Positions 44,502 through 52,972 of a DNA stretch of 64,000 nt are shown here, in pieces. Below the pieces are notes generated by a model. That model was not told where the DNA came from. It worked only from the letters and a program-made list of their open reading frames with translations, and searched no databases. The translations under genes and the position numbers were made by a program. The DNA is taken from positions 2,790,001 to 2,854,000 of the forward strand of contig NZ_CP139145.1 of assembly GCF_034048115.1 (NCBI RefSeq), in the 5' to 3' direction. Positions within the stretch are counted from its first letter, which is position 1; every line of letters starts with the position of its first letter. Origin of the DNA: Pseudarthrobacter sp. IC2-21 (GTDB lineage Bacteria; Actinomycetota; Actinomycetes; Actinomycetales; Micrococcaceae).

Positions 44502-45488
44502 ATGGCAAGCAGCGTCACCGAGCCCCGGCCGTCGGACAGCAGTCCGGCGGCCGGGCCGGCCGCCGGACCCGGCGGCTCCACACCCGGGGGAAAGCGCCGG
44601 AAGGCACTCAGCGAAAAGAACCGGCCGCTGTGGCTGCTGATTCCCGGCGGGTTCCTGATGACGGTCGTCATCCTCATCCCGCTGGCCATGGGCATCTGGA
44701 TGTCCGTGATCGACCTGGACCAGTACAGCCTGCGGCGCTGGGTCAGTGCCGAATTCATCGGCATCCACAACTACATTGAAGCGGCAACCAGCAGCGACCT
44801 GCTCCGCTCGATCTGGCTGTCCGTTTCCTTCGCGGTCATCTCAACCCTGGTGACCATCCCCCTGGGCGTCGCTGCCGCCGTCGTCACGCAGAACGCCTAC
44901 CGCGGCCGCGCGCTGGTGCGTTCGGTCTTCCTGATTCCCTACGTCCTGCCGTCCTTCGTGGTGGCCAGCGTGTGGCGGACCATGCTGCAACCGGACGGCA
45001 TCGTGAACGTGACACTGACCAATATGGGCATGGGCGGCGGGCTCTGGCTCAACGGCCCCAACTCGTACTGGACGCTGGTGTGGGTGGAAATCTGGGCGGC
45101 GTGGCCGTTCATCTACCTGCTTGCCCTCTCCGGGCTGCAGGCCGTTGACCACGAAGTTCACGAAGCCTCGGCCCTTGACGGTGCGCTCTGGTGGACCAAG
45201 CTGCGCTACGTGATCTTTCCCTACTTGAAGGGCCCGGTCTCGCTCGCCTTCCTGCTGGCCACCTTGAACCACATCAATAACTTCACGCTCCCCTACGTCC
45301 TGTTTGGCGCGCCGGCCCCGTCGGACGTGAACGTACTACCGATCCTGGTTTACGTCACCAGCTTCCAGAGCTTCCGGTTTGGCCTCAGCGCCGCCATGGC
45401 TGTCGTGTCACTGATACTGATCGCCATCCCCCTCTTCATCTACCTGCGCGCAGTCAGGCTTGACGTGCACGAGGGAGGAAAGAAATGA
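44502..45488 (+). CDS. sugar ABC transporter permease (MalF/UgpA-type)
   Basis: 328 residues with about six membrane helices after a 45-residue disordered cytosolic N-terminus rich in Pro, Gly and Ala. The EAA loop is EASALDGALWWTKLRYVIFPYLK. It pairs with the next gene product as a heterodimeric channel. It starts 33 bases after the binding protein and overlaps the next gene by 4 bases. Confidence 0.92.
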   Translation: MASSVTEPRPSDSSPAAGPAAGPGGSTPGGKRRKALSEKNRPLWLLIPGGFLMTVVILIPLAMGIWMSVIDLDQYSLRRWVSAEFIGIHNYIEAATSSDLLRSIWLSVSFAVISTLVTIPLGVAAAVVTQNAYRGRALVRSVFLIPYVLPSFVVASVWRTMLQPDGIVNVTLTNMGMGGGLWLNGPNSYWTLVWVEIWAAWPFIYLLALSGLQAVDHEVHEASALDGALWWTKLRYVIFPYLKGPVSLAFLLATLNHINNFTLPYVLFGAPAPSDVNVLPILVYVTSFQSFRFGLSAAMAVVSLILIAIPLFIYLRAVRLDVHEGGKK

Positions 45489-46402
45489 CCCTCGACGCAG
45501 CGAACCCTATCGAACGGCAGTCCAAGCAGCCCATCCGCCGTGACGCCGCCCTGGAAGTCACACGCCTGATGCCGAAGCCGCTGCTGATCATCATCACGGT
45601 CCTGCTGTGTGCCCTGGTGCTGATCCCCATCCTGTACATCTTCCTCGCGTCCCTGAACACGGACGTCGGGGTGGCCAGCGGTGAGTTCTGGCCAAGCAGT
45701 TTCTCGCTGGACAGCTATAGCAAGATCTGGGATTCGGTGGGCCTGGCGAAGGCCATCGGGAACAGCCTGATCGTTTCCGGTGCCACGGCCGTGGTTTCCG
45801 CCCTGATGGCTATCGGCACAGCCTATGTCCTGGTCAGGTTCGAATTCCGGGGCCGCCTGACGGTTCTGCGGGGCCTGCTGGGCCTGCAGTCCATTCCCGG
45901 AACCCTCATGCTTCTGCCCGTGTTTGTGCTGTTCTCCTCGGCGGGAACCTACCTGGGTGTAACGGTCATCGGTACACTCTGGGGGCTCTTCATCGCCTAC
46001 CTGACCTTCGCCCTGCCGTTCTCCACCTGGGTCATGGTCACCTACCTGCGCGGACTTCCGCGGGAACTGGAGGAGGCGGCACGCATCGACGGCGCTTCCA
46101 ACCTTGGAATCCTGTTCCGGATCATCATTCCGCTCAGCTGGCCCGGAATCATCGTTTCTGCAATCTTCGCCTTCCTGCTTGGCTGGAACGATGTCCTGTT
46201 CGCGTCGGTCTTCACCCGGCCGGACACCCACACCGCGGCCGTGGCGCTGCAGGTCTTCGCCTCGGCGGTTGAAGGCGGAGCGATCCCCGTGTATTCGCAG
46301 ATGATGGCCGCATCGCTGGTGTGCGCCGTCCCTGTGGTGGTGCTGTACTTTATGTTCCAGAAGTACCTCGTGGGCGGCCTGACGGCAGGCAGTGTCAAGT
46401 AG
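45485..46402 (+). CDS. sugar ABC transporter permease (MalG/UgpE-type)
   Basis: 305 residues with about six helices. The EAA loop is EEAARIDGASNLGILFRII, and NTDVGVASGEFWPSSFSLDSY is the usual external loop after helix 1. No ATPase gene follows. CUT1 importers in actinobacteria often borrow a shared MsiK-type ATPase encoded elsewhere, and that is the likely case here. The last codons lie in a 33-base tandem duplication. Confidence 0.92.
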   Translation: MTLDAANPIERQSKQPIRRDAALEVTRLMPKPLLIIITVLLCALVLIPILYIFLASLNTDVGVASGEFWPSSFSLDSYSKIWDSVGLAKAIGNSLIVSGATAVVSALMAIGTAYVLVRFEFRGRLTVLRGLLGLQSIPGTLMLLPVFVLFSSAGTYLGVTVIGTLWGLFIAYLTFALPFSTWVMVTYLRGLPRELEEAARIDGASNLGILFRIIIPLSWPGIIVSAIFAFLLGWNDVLFASVFTRPDTHTAAVALQVFASAVEGGAIPVYSQMMAASLVCAVPVVVLYFMFQKYLVGGLTAGSVK

Positions 46403-46459
46403 CCCGCAGCGTCACATAGCGGCAGCGTCAAGTAGCCCGCAGCGTCACATAGCGGCAGC
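46394..46459 (+). repeat. 33-base perfect tandem duplication at the end of the permease gene
   Basis: Two identical 33-base units (46394-46426 and 46427-46459) each begin GTCAAGTAG, so the unit includes the final codons and stop of the permease. Each unit holds short inverted parts (GTCACATAGCGGCAGC). It looks like a recent slippage duplication and does not change the protein. Confidence 0.9.
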
Positions 46460-46502
46460 GGCGCCCGGAAAAAGGTCCGGCAAAACCTCCAGCCGGGCAC
46501 GC

Positions 46503-46553
46503 AAAAAAGAACTCCGTCCCTTCGGCAGATCGCCGGGTGGGGACGGAGTTCTT
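46503..46553 (-). terminator. intrinsic terminator of the membrane stress-protein gene
   Basis: AAGAACTCCGTCCC (46507-46520) pairs perfectly with GGGACGGAGTTCTT (46540-46553). Read leftward the stem is followed by a run of T (the A tract at 46503-46508), so it terminates the minus-strand gene about 40 bases after its stop. It can also serve the convergent permease transcript. Confidence 0.85.
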
Positions 46554-46595
46554 CTGTTGACGTGCGGGCCCGCACGGACTGCCCGGGTGGGCCGT

Positions 46596-47516
46596 CTACG
46601 GCGTGGGCTCGCCTGAATCCTTCGGGGATTCCGCCGGGGCGTTGTTCCGGGCGTGGGGCTCACCGGCGGTGTGCTGGCCGGGACCTGCACTGCCCGCGGC
46701 CGGCTGATCGCTGACGCGGACCCCGTACTGGGGCCGGCCGTCAGGAAGGTCGGGGTAGCGGACGGCTGCAACGGGAGCCTTGGCCGGCTGCTGCGCATCC
46801 TCGGCGGGCGCAGGCTGCCCGGGTTCTGCCGTGTGGCCGGCACCCTGCTGACCGTAGGGGTCATTCCAGCCAGCGGGCCGGGCGGGGGCCTGTCCCGGCT
46901 GGTGCGCCTGACCCTGCTGGCCGTGTTGTTGCGGCTGCTGCTGGCCCGGCTGGCCATACTGCGGATTGTGGTAACCCGGTCCGCTGTAGGGGGTGGCTGC
47001 TGCGTCTGAGCGCGTCATCGGCAACTGCTGCAGGAGCCTGCGGGCCTCATGGGCGGCTTCCACGGACACCACAACGTCGTAGTTCGTGGCCACCACCTGG
47101 CTGGTCGAGGTGAAGTCGCGCTTGCCCCTTTGCATGGCGTAGGTGACGATGCCGAACAGCATAAAGAAGGCGGCGCCCATCAGCACCGACGCCAGGATGG
47201 AGAAGGAGCCGGCGGACGGGGCGAAGAAGGACAGCATGACGCCGACAAACAGGCCGAACCACATACCGCTGAGTGCGCCGGAGAGCGCCACCCGGGGGTA
47301 GCTGAGGCGGCCGGTGACCCGCTCCACCATTTTGAGTTCGTTACCCACGATGGACACCATCTGGACCGGGAACTGCTGGTCTGCGAGGTAGTCCACCGCT
47401 TTCTGGGCATCCAGATAGGAGGTGTACGAGCCGACGGTGTCACCGACCGGAACCATGCGGGCGTCGTCGGGCCCGTTAGGGCTACCGGCCTTGGGAGCAC
47501 CAAAGATGTTTGACAT
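46596..47516 (-). CDS. GSP17M-like general stress membrane protein with Gln/Pro-rich tail
   Basis: 306 residues. Residues 20-65 form a general-stress-protein-17M-like domain (VGSYTSYLDAQKAVDYLADQ, FPVQMVSIVGNELKMVERV). Two membrane helices follow at about 75-97 and 102-125, then a short conserved segment (YDVVVSVEAAHEARRLLQQL). Some 130 residues of Gln/Pro/Gly/Ala low complexity end the protein, probably disordered and cytosolic. The start at ATG 47516 is supported by AAGAAT six bases ahead and by the domain boundary; the longer open frame upstream is antisense to the CBS gene. Function unknown beyond the stress-protein family name. Confidence 0.82.
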   Translation of the reverse strand: MSNIFGAPKAGSPNGPDDARMVPVGDTVGSYTSYLDAQKAVDYLADQQFPVQMVSIVGNELKMVERVTGRLSYPRVALSGALSGMWFGLFVGVMLSFFAPSAGSFSILASVLMGAAFFMLFGIVTYAMQRGKRDFTSTSQVVATNYDVVVSVEAAHEARRLLQQLPMTRSDAAATPYSGPGYHNPQYGQPGQQQPQQHGQQGQAHQPGQAPARPAGWNDPYGQQGAGHTAEPGQPAPAEDAQQPAKAPVAAVRYPDLPDGRPQYGVRVSDQPAAGSAGPGQHTAGEPHARNNAPAESPKDSGEPTP

Positions 47517-47528
47517 ACACCCATTCTT
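47517..47528 (-). promoter_or_regulatory. -10 element AAGAAT, six bases before the stress-protein ATG
   Basis: Minus-strand AAGAAT (47528-47523), six bases, then ATG. The hexamer departs from TANNNT at the first base, but the spacing matches the other leaderless candidates. Confidence 0.35.
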
Positions 47529-47580
47529 GCCCATCAGCATGTGTGCCGCCTGAAATTCAGCTAAAAGAGAGCAGACTCGG

Positions 47581-47592
47581 TAGCCTGTAGGC
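47581..47592 (+). promoter_or_regulatory. -10 element TAGCCT, six bases before the CBS-gene GTG
   Basis: TAGCCT (47581-47586) is followed by GTAGGC and the GTG at 47593. Predicted leaderless, divergent from the stress-protein promoter 53 bases away. Confidence 0.5.
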
Positions 47593-48876
47593 GTGAGTAC
47601 AAATCTTTCGCGCGTCTTTGTGGCCCGCCTTCTGGGTCTTGATGTCTTCGACCCCTTGGGCGACCGCCTGGGCCGGCTGCGCGATGTTGTGGTGCTCTCC
47701 CGCGGCAGCCGGGGCGCACCGCATGTGGTGGGCATCGTCGTCGAAGTTCCCGGCAAGAAGCGCGTTTTTGTTCCCATGACCCGTATTACCTCGATCGACC
47801 AGACCCAGATCATCTGTACCGGGCTGGTCAACCTGCGCCGCTTTGAGCAGCGCGGCGCGGAGACCCTGGTGGTCGCCGAAATGTTTGACCGCCGGGTCAC
47901 CCTCCGGGACGGCAGCGGCGATGCCACCATCGAGGACATCGCCATGGACCAGCACCGCTCCGGTGACTGGTTCGTCAGCAAACTTTTCGTCCGCCGCGGC
48001 CATTCGCTGTCCCCGCTTAGCCGGCTGCGGCGCAACGAGACCATGATCATCGACTGGGCTGACGCCCTGCAGGGTCCGCGGACCGAACCGCAGGCGGCCA
48101 CCCAGTTCGTGGCCAACCATGAGGACCTCAAACCTGCGGACTTTGCCGATGCGCTGCAGGAGATGAGCGACAAGCGGCGCTTCGAGGTGGCCAGCGAGCT
48201 CCAGGACGAACGGCTCGCCGATGTCCTGCAGGAGCTCCCGGAGGACGATCAGGTGGAGATCCTTTCGGCCCTCGACCTCCAGCGCGCAGCCGATGTCCTG
48301 GAAGAGATGGACCCGGACGACGCCGCAGACCTTCTCGGTGAGCTGCCTTCGGCCCAGGCGGAGCAGCTGCTGCAGCTGATGGAACCCGAGGGCGCCGAGG
48401 ACGTCCGGCGTCTGCTCGAATACGATGAAGACACCGCCGGTGGCCTGATGACGCCGGTCCCGGTCATCCTTCCCCCTGAGGCAACGGTGGCCGAAGCCCT
48501 CGCCCACGTCCGGCGCGAGGAGCTGTCCCCCGCCCTGGCCTCATCGATCTTTATTGCCCGGCCACCGCTGGAGACGCCCACCGGACGTTTCCTGGGGGTG
48601 GTTCACATCCAGCAGCTCCTGCGGTTCCCGCCGTTTGAACCGCTGGGGAACCTGGTGGATAAAAACCTTGAGCCGCTGTCCGACCAGGCCCACATCAGTG
48701 AAGTCGCCCGGACCCTGGCAACCTACAACCTGAACTCCCTTCCCGTGGTCAACGACGACGGCCGCCTCGTGGGGGCGGTGACTGTTGATGACGTCCTGGA
48801 TCATCTGTTGCCGGATGATTGGCGCGCCTATGATGGCGAAGCCCCGATAAGAAAACTTGGAGGCCGCATTGGCTGA
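47593..48876 (+). CDS. PRC-barrel / MgtE-N / CBS-domain protein without a membrane channel
   Basis: 427 residues. An N-terminal PRC-barrel-like part (VARLLGLDVFDPLGDRLGRL) is followed at about 170-275 by the helical MgtE N-domain (ADALQEMSDKRRFEVASELQ, LEEMDPDDAADLLGELPSAQ) and then by two CBS domains (AGGLMTPVPVILPPEATVAE; LNSLPVVNDDGRLVGAVTVDD). These are the cytosolic Mg2+-sensing parts of MgtE, but the transmembrane pore is absent, so it cannot transport by itself. It overlaps the DUF1003 gene by 8 bases; that two-helix membrane protein is the obvious candidate partner. The same order occurs in mycobacteria as I recall (Rv1232c-Rv1231c). Confidence 0.85.
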   Translation: MSTNLSRVFVARLLGLDVFDPLGDRLGRLRDVVVLSRGSRGAPHVVGIVVEVPGKKRVFVPMTRITSIDQTQIICTGLVNLRRFEQRGAETLVVAEMFDRRVTLRDGSGDATIEDIAMDQHRSGDWFVSKLFVRRGHSLSPLSRLRRNETMIIDWADALQGPRTEPQAATQFVANHEDLKPADFADALQEMSDKRRFEVASELQDERLADVLQELPEDDQVEILSALDLQRAADVLEEMDPDDAADLLGELPSAQAEQLLQLMEPEGAEDVRRLLEYDEDTAGGLMTPVPVILPPEATVAEALAHVRREELSPALASSIFIARPPLETPTGRFLGVVHIQQLLRFPPFEPLGNLVDKNLEPLSDQAHISEVARTLATYNLNSLPVVNDDGRLVGAVTVDDVLDHLLPDDWRAYDGEAPIRKLGGRIG

Positions 48877-49639
48877 GACCGGCCCCTCAAAGAATTTCAC
48901 CCAGCCAAAAAACTCCACTCAGCGCGGCTCCGCCAAAGTTCCTGCCAAGGGCGGCCTGGATACGCCGTTGAGCGGCCGGCAGCGAATGCTGCCGAAATTC
49001 GCACCCAACCCTGACGCCTTTGGCCATGCCACCGAAGGCTTCGCCCGATTCATGGGTACGCCGCAGTTCCTGGTGTACATGACAATCTTCGTGGTGGTCT
49101 GGCTTGGCTGGAACACGTTTGCGCCGGAACAGTGGCAGTTTGACTCGCAGGCGCTGGGCTACACGTTGCTCACGCTTATGCTGTCCCTGCAGGCGTCCTA
49201 TGCCGCCCCCCTGTTGCTGCTTGCCCAGAACCGGCAGGACGACCGGGACAGGGTGTCACTCCAGCAGGACCGGCAGCGTGCGGAGCGCAACCTGTCGGAC
49301 ACCGAGTACCTCACCCGCGAGCTCGCTTCGCTGCGCATCGCCCTGCGGGAAGTGGCCACGCGCGATTATGTCCGCGCCGAGCTGCGATCGCTCCTGGAGG
49401 ACTTACTCGAAGCGCAGGAGGAGTTGCGTACCCACGATCCCGCCGGCTCCGCCAGCCACGAGTCGCCCCGCGACAAGGTCAAGGAAAAGCTGAAGGAAAA
49501 ACGCGACAAACAGCGGGGCCCCCGCACACAGCAGCTGCCGCGGACCAAACCCGGCCACGCCGCCACCGGGGCCACGTCCGGCGGGAGCACAGAGCAAGTC
49601 CCGGCCGCCCCGAAGCACACCACTACCCCGGAAAGCTGA
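48869..49639 (+). CDS. DUF1003 membrane protein
   Basis: 256 residues. A disordered N-terminus is followed by DUF1003: FMGTPQFLVYMTIFVVVWLG (helix 1) and LMLSLQASYAAPLLLLAQNR (helix 2), then DDRDRVSLQQDRQRAERNLSD with a coiled-coil look, and a Lys/Arg/Pro-rich tail. The TTG at 48869 is chosen because GGAGG ends five bases before it; it overlaps the CBS stop by 8 bases. Function unknown. Linkage to an MgtE-like sensor suggests an ion-related or envelope role, which is inference only. Confidence 0.85.
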   Translation: MAETGPSKNFTQPKNSTQRGSAKVPAKGGLDTPLSGRQRMLPKFAPNPDAFGHATEGFARFMGTPQFLVYMTIFVVVWLGWNTFAPEQWQFDSQALGYTLLTLMLSLQASYAAPLLLLAQNRQDDRDRVSLQQDRQRAERNLSDTEYLTRELASLRIALREVATRDYVRAELRSLLEDLLEAQEELRTHDPAGSASHESPRDKVKEKLKEKRDKQRGPRTQQLPRTKPGHAATGATSGGSTEQVPAAPKHTTTPES

Positions 49640-49650
49640 GCCCTGCCCGC

Positions 49651-50778
49651 ATGAGCAACACCTTGGAGCAGGCAGTCCACGCTGCACTGGCCACCGTCAT
49701 CGATCCTGAGCTCCGCCGTCCCATCACGGAACTGGGCATGGTGGAATCGGTGGACGTTGATGCCGGCGGCAGGGTGAAACTTGCTGTGCTGCTCACCATC
49801 GCCGGCTGCCCGCTGCGGGGCACCATCACGGCGGACTCCGAACGGGCGCTGTCCGCCGTGCCGGGTGTGACGGCCGTGGAGGTTGACCTGAAGGTGATGA
49901 ACCAGGCTCAGCGTGATGCCTTGAAGGAGCAACTGCGCGGCGCCGGGAGCCAGCGCGGCATTCCGTTTAACGAGCCCGGGTCGCTGACGAAGGTCTTCGC
50001 CGTTGCCAGCGGAAAGGGCGGCGTGGGCAAGTCTTCCCTCACCGTCAATCTCGCGTGTTCCCTCGCTGCCCAGGGCCTCCGCGTTGGCATTGTGGACGCG
50101 GACGTTTACGGCTTTTCCGTCCCGGGGCTCATGGGCATCACCCAGCCGCCCACCCGTGTGGACGACATGATCCTGCCCCCCGTGGCTTACGGCGTGAAGG
50201 TCATCTCCATCGGCATGTTTGTCAGTGGCAACCAGCCTGTTGCCTGGCGGGGGCCCATGCTCCACCGCGCCTTGGAGCAGTTCCTCACCGACGTCTACTT
50301 CGGCGACCTTGACGCCCTCTTCCTGGACCTCCCGCCCGGCACCGGCGACATCGCCATTTCAGTGGCCCAGCTGCTGCCCAAGGCCGAGATTTTGGTGGTG
50401 ACAACACCCCAGGCCGCGGCAGCCGACGTCGCCGAGCGCGCGGGCGCCATCGCGACCCAAACGGGGCAGTCGGTGGCCGGCGTCATCGAGAACATGTCCT
50501 ACCTGGAAATGCCCGACGGCGGGAGGATGGAACTGTTTGGAAGCGGCGGCGGGGCGGTCCTCGCCGAACGGCTCACTGCGACGGTGGGCACCGACGTTCC
50601 GCTGCTGGGACAGATCCCGTTGGACATCCTGCTGCGTGAGGGCGGCGATGCCGGTGAGCCGATTGTGCTTGGCCGGCCGGAAACGCCGGCGGCCGTTGCC
50701 CTAAACGCCATCGCGGGGAAGCTCGCCGCCAAACCACGGGGCCTGCCGGGCATGAAACTAGGCCTGCAGCCGCGCTGA
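49651..50778 (+). CDS. mrp: Mrp/ApbC-type Fe-S cluster carrier ATPase
   Basis: 375 residues. An N-terminal MIP18-like (DUF59) domain (about 1-90, with CPLRGTI) precedes a P-loop domain with the deviant Walker A ASGKGGVGKSSLTVNLA near residue 117 and DALFLDLPPGTGDIA. It moves Fe-S clusters to apoproteins. The C-terminal CxxC of many Mrp proteins is not seen (the segment reads NMSYLEMPDGGRMELFG). It lies 11 bases after the DUF1003 gene, so it is probably in the same transcript. It converges on tatB with only 20 bases between. Confidence 0.93.
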   Translation: MSNTLEQAVHAALATVIDPELRRPITELGMVESVDVDAGGRVKLAVLLTIAGCPLRGTITADSERALSAVPGVTAVEVDLKVMNQAQRDALKEQLRGAGSQRGIPFNEPGSLTKVFAVASGKGGVGKSSLTVNLACSLAAQGLRVGIVDADVYGFSVPGLMGITQPPTRVDDMILPPVAYGVKVISIGMFVSGNQPVAWRGPMLHRALEQFLTDVYFGDLDALFLDLPPGTGDIAISVAQLLPKAEILVVTTPQAAAADVAERAGAIATQTGQSVAGVIENMSYLEMPDGGRMELFGSGGGAVLAERLTATVGTDVPLLGQIPLDILLREGGDAGEPIVLGRPETPAAVALNAIAGKLAAKPRGLPGMKLGLQPR

Positions 50779-50798
50779 ACCGCCGCACCGGGAAACGG

Positions 50799-51206
50799 CT
50801 ACGTGGCCTCGGTGTCGAACGGAGCTGCTGCGCCCGGCGGCAAAGTCTGGACCACGCGTTGGGGCCGGGCCGGTGCATGGCCTGCGGCAGCCACCGCGGC
50901 GCCTGAGGCAGCGGCCACAGCGGCGGGAGCCCCGGAGCTGACGGGTTTGGTGTCGTCGTCCAGCAGCGCTTCCTTGATGATGCGGCGCGGATCGTACTGC
51001 CGGGGATCGTACTTCTTCCAGTCGACATCGTCGATGTCGATCCCCACTTCTTCTTTGATCTGCTCGCGGGCCCCGGAGGCCATCCGGCGGACTTCCTTGA
51101 CCAGGTTCGCCAGCTTCTGGGTGTATTCGGGCAGCCGTTGGGGACCGATCACCAGGATGCCGATGATCAGGAGCACAAAGAACTCAGGGCCGTTGATTCC
51201 AAACAC
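50799..51206 (-). CDS. tatB: Sec-independent translocase subunit TatB
   Basis: 135 residues. It starts MFGINGPEFFVLLIIGILVI (membrane helix) then GPQRLPEYTQKLANLVKEVR, the amphipathic helix with the Gly-Pro hinge typical of TatB/TatA. A longer acidic then Ala/Pro-rich tail marks it as TatB. tatA and tatC are not in this window. The GTG at 51206 sits seven bases after TAATCT, so it has its own predicted leaderless promoter despite following the anti-sigma gene. Confidence 0.92.
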   Translation of the reverse strand: MFGINGPEFFVLLIIGILVIGPQRLPEYTQKLANLVKEVRRMASGAREQIKEEVGIDIDDVDWKKYDPRQYDPRRIIKEALLDDDTKPVSSGAPAAVAAASGAAVAAAGHAPARPQRVVQTLPPGAAAPFDTEAT

Positions 51207-51219
51207 GTTAGGAAGATTA
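51207..51219 (-). promoter_or_regulatory. -10 element TAATCT, seven bases before the tatB GTG
   Basis: Minus-strand TAATCT (51219-51214) is followed by TCCTAAC and the GTG. Confidence 0.45.
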
Positions 51220-51275
51220 CCCTCTCCGAAGCCGCTCTGACGATTCGTGTCCGCCGGGCCGGGTACGTGCCAACA

Positions 51276-52121
51276 TTACCCCGCCAAAATCTCTCCAAAT
51301 TTGCGGATTCCCCGTTCCAGCCTGGCCGCCGGCGATTCCTCACCGACAACCGGGGAGGCCGCCCCTGGCGCGATGCCGGCGTCGGCCTCAACACCTTCCG
51401 CCGCCACTGAACTGAGCCGCTGGAACACCGGGAGCGTGGCCTCGGCGCGGTCTGCGGGGAGGTCGGACTCCACGGAGAACGTGCCCGCGGACGTGGCATA
51501 CGTAGCCGTCCAGGGAGCCGTGCCGGTCACCTCAAATTCGCCGGTGGACGAGGGCGGAGCGGTGGGGTGCTGTTCCACCACGGTGGCGTAGTGCTGCCCG
51601 TCCGAAAGGTGCAGCTCCACGGCCGGCATGCCGTTGCGTGTGACGGCGTTGGCACTGCGGATCCGGAAACCCAGCGACTCCAGCCCCGGGCACACCCACC
51701 CTTCGGCACGAAGCGCAGACAGCTGCGGGGCCGTGAGCGCCCTGCCGTCGGCGGGCAGCTGGGTGGCGTGCTGCATCAGGCTGCCATTCATAGCCGCGCC
51801 CGCCGCGGGTAGGGTGTCTCCTGCCAGCGCGAATGCGCCGACGGCAAGAATCCCGGCCGCGGCAGCCGTCCCGCCGGCGGCGAGGGCAAGTGCCCGCACT
51901 CCGGGGTGCCGGCTCTGGGCAGGTTCCGGTGCGGCCGCGAGCAGGTGGGTCCGGGCCAGCAGGCGGGCTGTCAGATCATCGCTGGCCGGGGGCACGGCCG
52001 ATTCACGGAGCCGCTCGATGTATTGACGTTCGCGCTGGACGGTCGCAGCGCACTCCGTGCAGCACTGCAGGTGTTCTGCTCCGCGGTGGTGCCGGCGGCC
52101 AAAAGGGTTCTGAGGCGTCAT
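51276..52121 (-). CDS. zinc-binding anti-sigma factor (RseA-like, zf-HC2)
   Basis: 281 residues. The N-terminal ZAS motif is HLQCCTECAATVQRE (His-x3-Cys-x2-Cys) at about residues 17-24. A membrane helix near 77-105 (ALALAAGGTAAAAGILAVGAFAL) follows, then an extracytoplasmic domain of about 170 residues. It lies eight bases after the sigma gene stop, so it should bind that ECF sigma factor and hold it inactive at the membrane until an envelope or redox signal arrives. It parallels mycobacterial RseA, but the exported part is longer here than I recall for that protein. Confidence 0.85.
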   Translation of the reverse strand: MTPQNPFGRRHHRGAEHLQCCTECAATVQRERQYIERLRESAVPPASDDLTARLLARTHLLAAAPEPAQSRHPGVRALALAAGGTAAAAGILAVGAFALAGDTLPAAGAAMNGSLMQHATQLPADGRALTAPQLSALRAEGWVCPGLESLGFRIRSANAVTRNGMPAVELHLSDGQHYATVVEQHPTAPPSSTGEFEVTGTAPWTATYATSAGTFSVESDLPADRAEATLPVFQRLSSVAAEGVEADAGIAPGAASPVVGEESPAARLERGIRKFGEILAG

Positions 52122-52129
52122 GGTGCCGA

Positions 52130-52744
52130 TCAGAGGATGCTGGCGATGCGCGGCAGCGACAGCTTTGGCTTCCGGCCCTGCTGCGGCCGGGGATCCCGGT
52201 GTGCCAGTTTCTCGCGGAGCATGGTCCGGCCCCGGTGGATCCGTGAACGCACGGTGCCAAGCTTTACTCCCAGTGCCGCGGCCACTTCATCATAGGAAAG
52301 GCCTTCCAAGTCGCACAGGACGACGGCGGCGCGGAAGTCCGGCGGCAGCTCCTCCAGGGCGGCCTGAACATCAAGGTCCAGGTTGTTCAGCTCGAAGCTC
52401 TGCTCCGGACCGGGCTCGCGCCCGGGGATCCGGGCCTCCGCATCCTCGCCCAGAGCATCGAAGCGGATCCGGCTCTTGCGGCGTGCCTGGTCCAGGAACA
52501 GGTTGGTGGTGATCCGGTGCAGCCAGCCGTCGAGGGTTCCCGGCTTGAAGTTCTCCAGGGAGCGGAAGACGCGCACGAACACTTCCTGGGTGAGGTCCTC
52601 GGCGTCGAACTTGTTTCCGGTCAGCCGGTACGCGAGCCGGTACACCTTCGCGGAGTGGTTGGCCACCACTTCTTCCCAGGTCGGCCTGACCCAGGCGGCG
52701 GAAAGTTCTGTTGCAGGGACAGGTGTCACATCTGATGCTGACAT
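52130..52744 (-). CDS. sigE: ECF sigma factor, SigE-like
   Basis: 204 residues. Region 2 spans about 30-95 ([51 protein letters not shown]). Region 4 spans about 130-185 ([31 protein letters not shown] split at the helix-turn-helix, then [14 protein letters not shown]). The 25-residue linker is acidic. Placement next to rseA-like and tatB genes on one side and an O-methyltransferase on the other matches the mycobacterial sigE locus. Expected to drive envelope-stress genes. The upstream 228 bases show no ECF-type promoter that I could call with confidence. Confidence 0.92.
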   Translation of the reverse strand: MSASDVTPVPATELSAAWVRPTWEEVVANHSAKVYRLAYRLTGNKFDAEDLTQEVFVRVFRSLENFKPGTLDGWLHRITTNLFLDQARRKSRIRFDALGEDAEARIPGREPGPEQSFELNNLDLDVQAALEELPPDFRAAVVLCDLEGLSYDEVAAALGVKLGTVRSRIHRGRTMLREKLAHRDPRPQQGRKPKLSLPRIASIL

Positions 52745-52972
52745 CGTCCACTCCCATCGTGGATTGCTATCGCCCGGATACTGTTGACATCTCTGGTTCG
52801 GCGCCGATCACCTCGCGGATGAGCGGATCTCCATCATTTCAAAGTTGACTGGGAATTTCCTGATCAGAGCAGCCCTTCAGCCGACGGCGCAAAGGATTAC
52901 TTCCACTGCCCGCACCACCGGACACAGTAGGCTGTACTAAACACTCCCCTGCGCCTAGAAAGCGAATCCCCC
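52745..52972. other. divergent regulatory region, sigE / O-methyltransferase
   Basis: 228 bases without coding signal. TTGACA occurs at 52786-52791 and TTGACT at 52847-52852 on the plus strand, but neither has a good -10 at normal spacing. TAGGCT (52930-52935) could be the O-methyltransferase -10, giving a leader of about 30 bases. I see no clear autoregulatory ECF motif. Confidence 0.35.

Noticed and set aside
47517..48173. N-terminal extension of the stress protein up to 48173
   Set aside because: The extra 219 codons are antisense to the CBS protein, and the domain boundary and -10 both place the start at 47516.
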